NCBI RefSeq assembly: GCF_004004515.1
Contig: NZ_RXOL01000001.1
Coordinates: forward strand, 744,001-808,000
DNA: 64,000 nt
From: Croceicoccus ponticola
GTDB lineage: Bacteria > Pseudomonadota > Alphaproteobacteria > Sphingomonadales > Sphingomonadaceae
Reading direction: 5' to 3'
Position 1 is the first letter of the stretch; the number at the start of each line of letters is the position of its first letter. Both the position numbers and the translations under genes were made by a program. This document shows positions 30,355 through 37,711 of this stretch, piece after piece. The notes below the pieces were generated by a model. The model saw only the letters and a program-made list of their open reading frames with translations. It was not told where the DNA came from and made no database searches.

Positions 30355-32007
30355 TCAGGCCTGCTCCACGCCGCTTTGCATCAGGGCATCAGCGATGAGA
30401 CGGCGGCTGTTCGCGACCCCGTAAAGCGCGATGAAGCTGCCCATGCGTGGCCCCTGCGACGATCCCAGCAGCGTTTCGTACAACGCCTTGAACCAGTCGC
30501 GCAGGTTCTCGAACCCGAATTCTTCACGCTTGCCAATCTCGTAGACCGCCGTCTGCAAATCTTCAGCCGAAGTATCTTCCGAGAACCCGGCAAGCGCATG
30601 GTCGAGTGCTTCCAACGCCTTCGCCTCATTCGCTTCGGGTGGGCGCCTCACCAAGGTCGGCGCGACGAAATCGCAGTTGTAGGCCAGCGCGCGATCGACC
30701 AGCACGTCGAGTGCCGGATGTGCTGCAGGGTCGGCATCGTGGATGTAATTGCCAAGATAAGACCAGACCTGCGCCCGGTCTGCCCCTGCACCCAGCACGG
30801 CGACAAGGTTCAGCAACAAGCCGAACGTTACCGGCAAACTGTCCCCTGCGCCTGCCACGTGGCCAAGATCGTGCCCGCCGTTTGCGCCCAGTAAGTGCCA
30901 GACGGCATTGCCAAGTTGTTGTTCGAGCGGCTGGCTGGGCAGCTTTTCACGGAACTGCCAGTATTCGTCGACAGCCTTGGGGATGATCCCGACGTGTAGC
31001 TGCTTCGCGCTCTTCGGCTCGCGGAAGAGATAGAAACCGAGCGATTCCTCGCTACCATAAGTCAGCCATTCCTCGATCGTCAGGCCGTTGCCCTTCGACT
31101 TCGAAATCTTTTCGCCGTTCGCATCCAGGAACAGCTCGTAGATCATGCCCTCGGGCTTTCGCCCGCCGAGTATCCTGGCAATCTTGCCCGATTGGGTGAC
31201 GCTGTCAGTCAGGTCCTTGCCGCACATTTCGTAATCGACACCCAGCGCGACCCAGCGCATCGCCCAGTCGACCTTCCATTGCAGCTTGGCATGTCCGCCA
31301 AAGATCGTCTGTTCGACCGTTGTGCCATCCTCGTCGGCAAACCGGATCATGCCGGTATCCGCGTCGATCACCTCGATGGGCACCTGCAACACGGTGCCAG
31401 TGGTCGGGCTGACGGGCAGGACGGGGGAATACGTCGCCTGCCGCTCGGCCCGCAGGGTCGGAAGCATGACTTCCATTATCGCACCATAGTTGCGCAGCAC
31501 GCCGCGCAGCGCATCGTCGAATTCGCCCAAATTATAACGGTCGCTCGCCGACACGAATTCGTAGTCGAAACCGAACTGATCGAGGAAATCGCGCAGCCGG
31601 GCATTGTTGTGCGCGGCAAAGCTTTCGTGAGTGCCGAAAGGATCGGGAATACGGCTCAACGGCTTACCAAGATTGGCGGTCAGCAATTCAGCGTTCGGCA
31701 CGTTGTCGGGCACTTTACGCAAGCCGTCCATGTCGTCGCTGAACGCGATCAGCCGTGTCGGATGCCCGCCGGTCAGCACTTCGTATGCACGGCGGACCAG
31801 CGTGGTGCGCAGCACTTCCTGAAACGTGCCGATGTGCGGCAGGCCCGACGGGCCGTAGCCGGTTTCGAACACCACCGGCACCAGATTGCCGTCGTCATCG
31901 CGCTTGCCGCCTGGAAAGCGTTTGGCGAGCCGCTGGGCTTCCTGAAACGGCCATGCCTTTGACGATGCGGCGGCGGCCTGCAGCTGTTCTTGCGTGATGG
32001 TGTCCAT
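30355..32007 (-). CDS. lysS: Lysyl-tRNA synthetase, class I
   Basis: This 550-residue class I enzyme (LysK type) charges tRNA-Lys. PSGLPHIGT (near residue 53) is the HIGH motif and GEKISKSKGNG is the KMSKS motif. Both are absent from the class II LysRS of most bacteria. Class I LysRS is usual in archaea and in many alphaproteobacteria. The start at 32007 has only a weak ribosome site; a longer frame adds ten Arg/Pro-rich residues with no family similarity. Confidence 0.95.
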   Translation of the reverse strand: MDTITQEQLQAAAASSKAWPFQEAQRLAKRFPGGKRDDDGNLVPVVFETGYGPSGLPHIGTFQEVLRTTLVRRAYEVLTGGHPTRLIAFSDDMDGLRKVPDNVPNAELLTANLGKPLSRIPDPFGTHESFAAHNNARLRDFLDQFGFDYEFVSASDRYNLGEFDDALRGVLRNYGAIMEVMLPTLRAERQATYSPVLPVSPTTGTVLQVPIEVIDADTGMIRFADEDGTTVEQTIFGGHAKLQWKVDWAMRWVALGVDYEMCGKDLTDSVTQSGKIARILGGRKPEGMIYELFLDANGEKISKSKGNGLTIEEWLTYGSEESLGFYLFREPKSAKQLHVGIIPKAVDEYWQFREKLPSQPLEQQLGNAVWHLLGANGGHDLGHVAGAGDSLPVTFGLLLNLVAVLGAGADRAQVWSYLGNYIHDADPAAHPALDVLVDRALAYNCDFVAPTLVRRPPEANEAKALEALDHALAGFSEDTSAEDLQTAVYEIGKREEFGFENLRDWFKALYETLLGSSQGPRMGSFIALYGVANSRRLIADALMQSGVEQA

Positions 32008-32195
32008 AGCTGCGGGCTTTGGCCTTCGCGGGCGCAATATTCAAGTGGATTGGCAGCCGGGATCGTCGCACTTGTCCGGTTTTGCGCGGACATGATCCCG
32101 ATTGCGGCTTGGATAACTCGACGATGTTGTTGGTTTTCACCCGGTTCGCTGTATCCTCTTGGGCGAAGATGACTTCATGGCGGGAGCAGCAGGTT

Positions 32196-32612
32196 ATGCG
32201 TAGGGGTTGGAGGGCAGTGTTGGCTTCGGGACTGGGATCGCTGATCGTATCGGGATGCGTTACCGCACCGGACGCAGAAGCGGTGGCGATGCCGGTTTGC
32301 CCCATCGAAACGCGCAGCTGGCAGGCTTGGATCAACGCCATGCCCGGCCCCGACATGCGGCCGACGCTGATCGTGAAGGGCGAAGCGTTGCTGCCCGAAA
32401 AGGCTTCGGCCACGCTTACCGCGGGGCCGACGGACCGGATGATGCCGCCTGGTCAGCGCGTGACGCTTTCGGTGGAACCATCGGACCGCGCTGCCGGGTG
32501 GCAGGAAATACGGCTGGATATCGCCCCCGCCCTGCCCGATTATGCCAGCGTCATCGTCGGCTGCGGCGGGAACGAGATCGTGCGCATCACGCCCATCGAA
32601 GCCATCCAGTAG
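32196..32612 (+). CDS. Hypothetical lipoprotein
   Basis: This 138-residue protein starts MRRGWRAVLASGLGSLIVSG followed by Cys21 in a lipobox. The mature part has two more cysteines (PVCPIE and VGCGGNEIV) that may pair, and a beta-rich middle. I do not recognise the family. It ends 9 nt before ppk2 and is probably co-transcribed with it. Confidence 0.65.
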   Translation: MRRGWRAVLASGLGSLIVSGCVTAPDAEAVAMPVCPIETRSWQAWINAMPGPDMRPTLIVKGEALLPEKASATLTAGPTDRMMPPGQRVTLSVEPSDRAAGWQEIRLDIAPALPDYASVIVGCGGNEIVRITPIEAIQ

Positions 32613-32621
32613 GCTGCGGCG

Positions 32622-33395
32622 GTGAAGAACGGCGATTACAACGATGCGCTGGAGCATATCGCCCACGAACTGGTCGGCATGGCGCGCTGGGCCCGGGCCA
32701 AGGGGGAGCGCATCGTCGTCGTGTTCGAAGGGCGCGACACCGCCGGCAAGGGCGGCGCGATCAAGGCGATCCACGGCCACCTCGATCCGCGCCAGTGCCG
32801 CATCGCCGCGCTGCCAAAACCCAGCGAGGACCAGCGCACGCAATGGTATTTTCAGCGCTATGTCGCCCATCTGCCAAGCGCCGGGGAAATCGTGCTGTTC
32901 GACCGCAGCTGGTACAACCGCGCCGGGGTAGAAAGGGTGATGGGCTGGGCGAACGAAGATCAGGTCGCCGATTTTCTGCAGGCCGCGCCGATCTTCGAAA
33001 AGATGCTGGCCGACGACGGCATCCGCCTGTTCAAATATTGGCTATCCTGCGATCAGGAACATCAGGAAGAACGCTTTCGCGAGCGGCTGGACGATCCGTT
33101 GAAACGCTGGAAACTGTCGCCGACCGATGTCGCGGCGCGGGCGAAATACGCGGACTATACCGCGGCGAGAGAGGCGATCTTTGCCGCGACGCACAGCGCC
33201 TGGGCGCCGTGGACGCTCGTCGATTTCAACGACCAGAAACTGGGGCGGCTAACGCTGATCCGCCACTTGCTGGACCGCCTGCCCGACACGAACGTCCCGC
33301 CCGAAACGATCGACTGGCCGGAATTGGGCCACGAACCGCTGACCGAGGAATTCGGCGTGCTGCACCCGATCGCGGACTTTTCGGGCAAGGATTGA
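32622..33395 (+). CDS. ppk2: Polyphosphate kinase 2
   Basis: This 257-residue PPK2-family kinase transfers phosphate between polyphosphate and nucleotides. Walker A is FEGRDTAGKGG (about 35-45), Walker B and the lid are in VLFDRSWYNRAGVERVM, and FKYWLSCDQEHQEERFRER is the arginine-rich lid helix. The single-domain length fits PPK2 class I. The start is a GTG directly after the upstream lipoprotein gene. Whether it makes or uses polyphosphate cannot be read from sequence. Confidence 0.93.
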   Translation: MKNGDYNDALEHIAHELVGMARWARAKGERIVVVFEGRDTAGKGGAIKAIHGHLDPRQCRIAALPKPSEDQRTQWYFQRYVAHLPSAGEIVLFDRSWYNRAGVERVMGWANEDQVADFLQAAPIFEKMLADDGIRLFKYWLSCDQEHQEERFRERLDDPLKRWKLSPTDVAARAKYADYTAAREAIFAATHSAWAPWTLVDFNDQKLGRLTLIRHLLDRLPDTNVPPETIDWPELGHEPLTEEFGVLHPIADFSGKD

Positions 33396-33434
33396 CCGAC
33401 CCCCGAACGCCAGGCGGGTGACAAAGGCGACACC

Positions 33435-33506
33435 GTGTCACCCTGTCCAGTCTCGCGCTGACCCGGACAAATCCGCGCTTTTTGCCGCGCGGCGACAGGG
33501 TGACAC
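33435..33506. repeat. 13-bp inverted repeat in the ppk2 downstream gap
   Basis: GTGTCACCCTGTC (33435-33447) and its exact complement GACAGGGTGACAC (33494-33506) are separated by 46 nt that contain further GCGC-rich pairing. The gap from 33396 to 33687 holds no gene I can support. This may be a folded RNA end for ppk2 or a dispersed repeat. Confidence 0.6.
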
Positions 33507-33687
33507 CTGTGCCGCGCTTCGCAACTATGATCCACGATTACGAAAGAGCCGCGCGGATCTTTGCGGGTTTTGTGGGTGTAGGAAAATAACTGCGGCTGTC
33601 GCGCCCGAACTCTTGAGACGGGATGAAGCGATCACGACCGAACGGGGCGCAATCCCCGGCCGGTCGCGGATCGTCAGCTAGTCGACG

Positions 33688-34065
33688 TCAGTCGAAAATC
33701 TCTTCCAGCCAGCTCTTGCGCTTCTTGTAGCCCTTTTGGCCGTAATGGGGCTGGCCATAACCCTTGCCGTGGCCTTGGCCATACCCGGCGCCTTGATCGT
33801 AACCGGGATTGCCCCACGGACCGGGCTGAGCGGGCGAATATGCCGGCGCGGAGGGGGCGGGCGGCGGGGATGGTGGCGTTGGCGGAGTTGGCGCTGCCGA
33901 CTGAGGCGCGCTGCGTTCAATGATCTTGTCCAGTTCCCCGCGATCGAGCCAGACGCCGCGACATTGCGGGCAATAGTCGATCTCGATGCCTTGCCGGTCG
34001 CTCATCGCCAAGGGCACGCGGCAGACGGGGCAGGACATGGCGGCGACTTGATCTTCGGTGCGCAT
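33688..34065 (-). CDS. Zinc-ribbon (TFIIB-type) protein with Gly/Pro/Tyr-rich tail
   Basis: This 125-residue protein starts at an ATG with AAGGAG 11 nt upstream. The N-terminal half is a zinc ribbon with Cys12, Cys15, Cys32 and Cys35 (SCPVC and YCPQCRGVWLDRGELDKI), the zf-TFIIB family. A Pro-rich linker and a Gly/Tyr/Gln-rich low-complexity tail follow, ending in a basic KRKSWLEEIFD. The function of the family is unknown. Confidence 0.85.
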   Translation of the reverse strand: MRTEDQVAAMSCPVCRVPLAMSDRQGIEIDYCPQCRGVWLDRGELDKIIERSAPQSAAPTPPTPPSPPPAPSAPAYSPAQPGPWGNPGYDQGAGYGQGHGKGYGQPHYGQKGYKKRKSWLEEIFD

Positions 34066-34218
34066 CGTCGGCTGAACTCCTTGGGTTTTTTCCAGAGTCA
34101 GAGATGGGTGCGCCGCTGACGCGATCAAGCATGTCGGCCGGGAAATGACGAACAGGGAGGGCGCTGGTAGCCCCACCCGCTTGCGGGAGGGGGGCGAGCA
34201 AGGTGGGAGGCCGAATGG

Positions 34219-34995
34219 TCAATGCGAGCCATTGAGAAAATCATCTATTTCTATTGCCCAAAAAGCCTCGGCGTTTTGGACGATACCATCGGCCTCAATT
34301 AACAAACGAGACGTTCGCTGGAATATTTTCGCCAATATCGGATCGCTTTTGAATTTATGCATGGCGAGCCAAAATACCTCGCCATCCGGAGACAGCCGGT
34401 CCGCGTAACTTAGAATATCTTCCATGTCGCAATCACACAAAAGCTCGAACTCTAGCCAAAACTTCGTGATTGCTTGCTCTATGCAGAGCCGTTCGAAAGG
34501 ATGATAATTTTTATCACACCTTGCCAGAAAGACGAGAGCATTCAGCAAAGCTATGAGGCTTGCGCGCCTATTGATTGAAAGGCCCCAAGATAGCCCGGAT
34601 GTTGGGACAACGTCGGCTGCAAATTGCGCAAAATACGCATCAACTGGATTAAGGGATTCGCCAGTTATCGGATCAAATATCTCAATGACCCGGTCTTTAC
34701 GGAAACTCCTGATCGATCTGCGATGGTGGCAATATGCTTTGATATAATGCTTGTCTGCGCGAACTTGCAGGTGCTTGCAGGTTATGATGCGCTGCGACAG
34801 TTCGCCTTTTGCATTTTGATATTCGATTACAAGGTTCAGGCCTGCAATCTGCTCCGCTTCCTCTGGAGATAAATCTTCGTCTACTGCGAGATCGTCATGA
34901 TCATCTTCAACCGAAAGATCAGAATCTAAAAGGTGTTCAAATTTTCCATGCAGCCGAGGTTTTACGATAGTTGCGATCAGATCTCGTAAAGCCAT
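34219..34995 (-). CDS. WYL-like plus TerB-like domain protein on an AT-rich segment
   Basis: This 258-residue protein starts after GGGGGCGAAGCT. Residues 50-110 (IEYQNAKGELSQRIITCKHL, then YIKAYCHHRRSIRSFRKDRV) fit a WYL ligand-binding domain. Residues 140-255 (LLNALVFLARCDKNYHPFER and LLIEADGIVQNAEAFWAIEI) fit a TerB-like helical domain with acidic metal-binding positions. There is no helix-turn-helix, so it is not a classical WYL repressor. G+C is visibly lower than the neighbours (24 of 60 in 34321-34380, counted by hand), suggesting horizontal transfer. Function is unknown. Confidence 0.75.
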   Translation of the reverse strand: MALRDLIATIVKPRLHGKFEHLLDSDLSVEDDHDDLAVDEDLSPEEAEQIAGLNLVIEYQNAKGELSQRIITCKHLQVRADKHYIKAYCHHRRSIRSFRKDRVIEIFDPITGESLNPVDAYFAQFAADVVPTSGLSWGLSINRRASLIALLNALVFLARCDKNYHPFERLCIEQAITKFWLEFELLCDCDMEDILSYADRLSPDGEVFWLAMHKFKSDPILAKIFQRTSRLLIEADGIVQNAEAFWAIEIDDFLNGSH

Positions 34996-35015
34996 AGCTT
35001 CGCCCCCAGTAAAAT

Positions 35016-35041
35016 AGCCGTCAGTCTTAGGACTAACGGCT
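35016..35041 (-). terminator. Hairpin after nrdB
   Basis: AGCCGTCAGTC and GACTAACGGCT pair (one G-U) around TTAG. Read on the minus strand it lies 48 nt after the nrdB stop and is followed by ATTTTACT, a weak U-rich tail. It also sits in the leader of the WYL/TerB gene. Confidence 0.6.
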
Positions 35042-35088
35042 ACCCTATTGCAAAATATTGCGGATACTAATCTTTAATTGGCAGCTTG

Positions 35089-36141
35089 TTACTCCGCTGC
35101 CTGAGTATCCCCAAACAGCCCCGGACCGTCATCCTCGGCATCGTTGGCTTGCACGACCTTGCTCGCCTGGCGGCGGTTGTCGAAGTTGGACCACACGGTG
35201 TTCCAGTCGCCCGTCGTCGCGCCCTTTGAATATTCGGTCGCGCGGGTTTCGAAGAAGTTGGCGTGTTCCACCCCGTTCAACAGCGGGGTCAGCCACGGCA
35301 GCGGGTGTTCCTCGATCATGTAGACCGCCGGAAGGCCCAGTTGCGACAGGCGCCAGTCGGCGATGTAGCGGATGTAGCGCTTGATCTCGTTCGCGCTCAT
35401 CCCCGGAACCGGGCCCTGTTCGAACGCGAGGTCGATGAACGCGTCCTCAAGCCGCACGGTTTTCTGGCACGTGTCGATGATGTCTTCCTTCACCGCCTTC
35501 GTCAGGCAGCCGCGTTCGGCGCAGAACGCGTGGAACAGGCGCGTGATCCCTTCGCAATGCAGCGATTCGTCGCGGACCGACCACGACACGATCTGGCCCA
35601 TGCCCTTCATCTTGTTGAAGCGCGGGAAGTTCATCAGCATGGCAAAGCTGGCGAACAGCTGCAGCCCTTCGGTAAAGCCGCCGAACATCGCCAGCGTGCG
35701 GGCGATATCTTCGTCATTGTCGACGCCGAACTGCTGAAGGTAGTCGTGCTTGTCCTTCATTTCCGAATATTCGAGGAACATGCCGTATTCACTTTCGGGC
35801 ATGCCGATCGTGTCGAGCAGGTGCGAATAGGCGGCGATGTGGATCGTTTCCATGTTGGAAAACGCGGCCAGCATCATCTTCACCTCGGTCGGCTTAAACA
35901 CCCGGCCGTACTTTTCGTGGTAGCAATCCTGCACCTCCACGTCCGCTTGCGTGAAAAAGCGGAAGATTTGCGTCAGCAGGTTGCGTTCGTGGTCCGAAAG
36001 CTTCTGCGCCCAATCGCGGCAATCTTCGCCCAGCGGCACTTCTTCGGGCATCCAGTGCACCTGCTGCTGCCGCTTCCAGAACTCGTAAGCCCAGGGGTAT
36101 TCGAAGGGCTTGTAGGTCTTGCGGGCTTCGAGAAGCGACAT
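35089..36141 (-). CDS. nrdB: Class Ia ribonucleotide reductase beta subunit
   Basis: This 350-residue subunit holds the di-iron/tyrosyl radical centre. The start MSLLEARKTYKPFEYPWAYE has GGAG 10 nt upstream. Iron ligands lie in the EVQDCYHEKYG and NMETIHIAAYSH regions and in VRDESLHCEGI, and the C-terminus ends in the acidic tail that docks on NrdA. There is no N-terminal ATP-cone. nrdA lies 6.7 kb away on the same strand, upstream. Confidence 0.95.
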   Translation of the reverse strand: MSLLEARKTYKPFEYPWAYEFWKRQQQVHWMPEEVPLGEDCRDWAQKLSDHERNLLTQIFRFFTQADVEVQDCYHEKYGRVFKPTEVKMMLAAFSNMETIHIAAYSHLLDTIGMPESEYGMFLEYSEMKDKHDYLQQFGVDNDEDIARTLAMFGGFTEGLQLFASFAMLMNFPRFNKMKGMGQIVSWSVRDESLHCEGITRLFHAFCAERGCLTKAVKEDIIDTCQKTVRLEDAFIDLAFEQGPVPGMSANEIKRYIRYIADWRLSQLGLPAVYMIEEHPLPWLTPLLNGVEHANFFETRATEYSKGATTGDWNTVWSNFDNRRQASKVVQANDAEDDGPGLFGDTQAAE

Positions 36142-36169
36142 GGGCGAGAATCTCCGGATCTTGTACGAG

Positions 36170-36185
36170 CCACAACATATAGCAT
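36170..36185 (-). promoter_or_regulatory. Possible NrdR box upstream of nrdB
   Basis: On the minus strand ATGCTATATGTTGTGG matches 12 of 16 positions of the NrdR consensus (ACACWATATATWGTGT), 29 nt upstream of the nrdB start. NrdR sites normally come in pairs one helical period multiple apart; I see no second copy, which lowers confidence. Confidence 0.45.
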
Positions 36186-36464
36186 GGCGAACGCGCCTGA
36201 TGGGGTAGGACTTGCGTCTTTTCCCCAGCGCGCATTGCGTTATCCCCCGCGGCACGCATTTGTGCGGGATACGAAGGCAGGGCGTGTGGACAATATGGTG
36301 ATGGTGGCGGGCCGGTGCCAGACCGGCCATCGGCGTGCGTTGGCGGCGGCGGAAAAAGCACGGCGCGAAAGGCCTTTTTTCAACGCCCTGCCGCATGCGC
36401 CCTGCGGATCGTCGCGGCAAAGGCGGATTAAGGCCGAATGCGGCTGAAATCGGGCGTTTTGGAC

Positions 36465-36490
36465 GGAACGACTGGGCAAATCAGACCGTT
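36465..36490 (+). promoter_or_regulatory. EcfG-type general stress promoter for the DUF2171 gene
   Basis: GGAAC (36465-36469), 17 nt, then CGTT (36487-36490) is an exact match to the alphaproteobacterial EcfG/SigT consensus. It lies 72 nt upstream of the DUF2171 start and in the right orientation. Confidence 0.8.
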
Positions 36491-36501
36491 TACCATACAA
36501 G

Positions 36502-36538
36502 CCGTCCGGGGCTGTTCTTCCCCTTCACCCCCGGACGG
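36502..36538 (+). promoter_or_regulatory. Leader hairpin before the DUF2171 gene
   Basis: CCGTCCGGGG (36502-36511) and CCCCGGACGG (36529-36538) are perfectly complementary around a 17-nt pyrimidine-rich loop. It falls in the mRNA leader predicted from the upstream EcfG-type promoter and ends 9 nt before the AAGGAA ribosome site. It may stabilise the transcript or influence translation. Confidence 0.55.
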
Positions 36539-36562
36539 TCACCCAATCGAAGGAACCTCGAA

Positions 36563-36826
36563 ATGAGCAGTGACATCAGGAACGACATCCGCGAGCACAT
36601 GGAAGTCATCGGCGCCGATGGCGTGCATGTCGGCACCGTCGACGCGGTCGATGGCGACCGGATCAAGCTGACCAAGAAGGACAGCAGTGCAGGATACGAT
36701 CAGGAAACCCACGCCGGGCACCACCACTACCTTTCGGTCGGCCTCGTCGCCGACATCGAAGGCGATCAGGTGCGCCTCTCCGCCAACGGCGCGAACGCGG
36801 CGGAGCTTTTCATCGAAGAAGAATGA
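36563..36826 (+). CDS. DUF2171 domain protein
   Basis: This 87-residue protein starts after AAGGAACCTCGAA. It is a single DUF2171 unit: IREHMEVIGADGVHVGTVDA, a basic strand, HHHYLSVGLVADIEGDQVRL and an acidic tail. DUF2171 is a PRC-barrel-like fold of unknown function, common in stress regulons of this group. It has its own exact EcfG-type promoter and its own terminator, so it is a monocistronic stress gene. Confidence 0.88.
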   Translation: MSSDIRNDIREHMEVIGADGVHVGTVDAVDGDRIKLTKKDSSAGYDQETHAGHHHYLSVGLVADIEGDQVRLSANGANAAELFIEEE

Positions 36827-36856
36827 TCTGCGTCCAATCCAGAGCATAACGGCACG

Positions 36857-36897
36857 ACCCCTGCCCCGCAAATCCGCGCGGCAGGGGTTTTGTTTTA
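36857..36897 (+). terminator. Intrinsic terminator after the DUF2171 gene
   Basis: ACCCCTGCC (36857-36865) pairs with GGCAGGGGT (36880-36888), followed by TTTGTTTTA. It is a canonical stem with a U-rich tail. Confidence 0.85.
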
Positions 36898-37278
36898 TTG
36901 CCAGAACCAACGCGGGGCTAGCTTTCGGGATTTGCGGTTGTTCCACATCCGGACGTAGAGCCATACGCCCGAAAAGCTGAAGAAGATCATCGCCAGCCCC
37001 GAAAGGACCGAGATGGCGGTGCCGATGGGTCCGAAGGTCTCGCCTGAATGGAGGTGATGGAACAAGCCGACCATTGAACGGATGCCGGTGGCGTCCTCGG
37101 GTGGCGGCTTGCAGCGCCATCCTTCGGGACAAACGAACCCGGCCGGTGCCTGCGCGACCGGCGGAGCGCTGGCGCTGGGCGGCCAGAGCACGGCTAGCTG
37201 GCTCAACACGCCGGTCGTCGCGATCCATAGCAGGAATACCCCGAACACGACCGAGAGCCAGCGATGCCATTTGCGCAT
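36895..37278 (-). CDS. PepSY-like small membrane protein
   Basis: This 127-residue protein starts MRKWHRWLSVVFGVFLLWIA, the first membrane helix, and ends with a second helix (GTAISVLSGLAMIFFSFSGV) and WLYVRMWNNR. Between them is a short Pro-rich, cysteine-containing loop and GLFHHLHSGETFGPIG. This is the reduced form of PepSY-associated membrane proteins linked to iron-siderophore reduction. The start has an AAGG site 10 nt upstream. Confidence 0.75.
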   Translation of the reverse strand: MRKWHRWLSVVFGVFLLWIATTGVLSQLAVLWPPSASAPPVAQAPAGFVCPEGWRCKPPPEDATGIRSMVGLFHHLHSGETFGPIGTAISVLSGLAMIFFSFSGVWLYVRMWNNRKSRKLAPRWFWQ

Positions 37279-37418
37279 TTTGTATTGCCTTTTGCGAAGA
37301 TATTGAGAACGTCTCGCAACTAGCGCTCGTTGTGCGACGCAACAACCCGTCCAATTGTCGCCGATTGTAACGCCTTGCGTGGTTAACCGACGGGCAGGCA
37401 TAATTGGCGGGAAAGACG

Positions 37419-37444
37419 TGAACCACGCCTGTTTCCCGATCGTT
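37419..37444 (+). promoter_or_regulatory. Near-consensus EcfG-type promoter for the 57-residue gene
   Basis: TGAAC (37419-37423), 17 nt, then CGTT (37441-37444) differs from GGAAC-N17-CGTT at one base. It lies 62 nt upstream of the small DUF2171-like gene. Confidence 0.6.
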
Positions 37445-37506
37445 TGCATTTCGGCTGGCATCTCCACCTGGCGCGACAACAATCGCGAGACCAAAGGAGT
37501 TGAGCT

Positions 37507-37680
37507 ATGCTTGAAGAACTCGGAGTGAAAAGCGGCATGGCCGTCTATGACGTTGCCGGGCAGTCGGTCGGTACCGTCGAGAGCGTATCGGGGAACGATT
37601 TCACCGCGGGCGGCCGGGGTTTTACCGTCGCCGATATCAGCATGGTCGAACCGAGCGGCGTTTACCTTTCCACATCCTGA
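37507..37680 (+). CDS. Mini DUF2171-like protein (57 residues)
   Basis: The gene has an excellent ribosome site (AAAGGAG, 7 nt from ATG). The product contains GMAVYDVAGQSVGTVESVSG and FTVADISMVEPSGVYLS. These align with VIGADGVHVGTVDAVDGD and LSVGLVADIEGDQVRLS of the 87-residue DUF2171 protein encoded 0.9 kb upstream, but the middle is shorter. It looks like a half-length paralogue. A near-consensus EcfG-type promoter precedes it. Its short length makes it easy to miss. Confidence 0.75.
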   Translation: MLEELGVKSGMAVYDVAGQSVGTVESVSGNDFTAGGRGFTVADISMVEPSGVYLSTS

Positions 37681-37711
37681 TGGCTTGGCGCAGACTCGAC
37701 CAAGACAAGCT

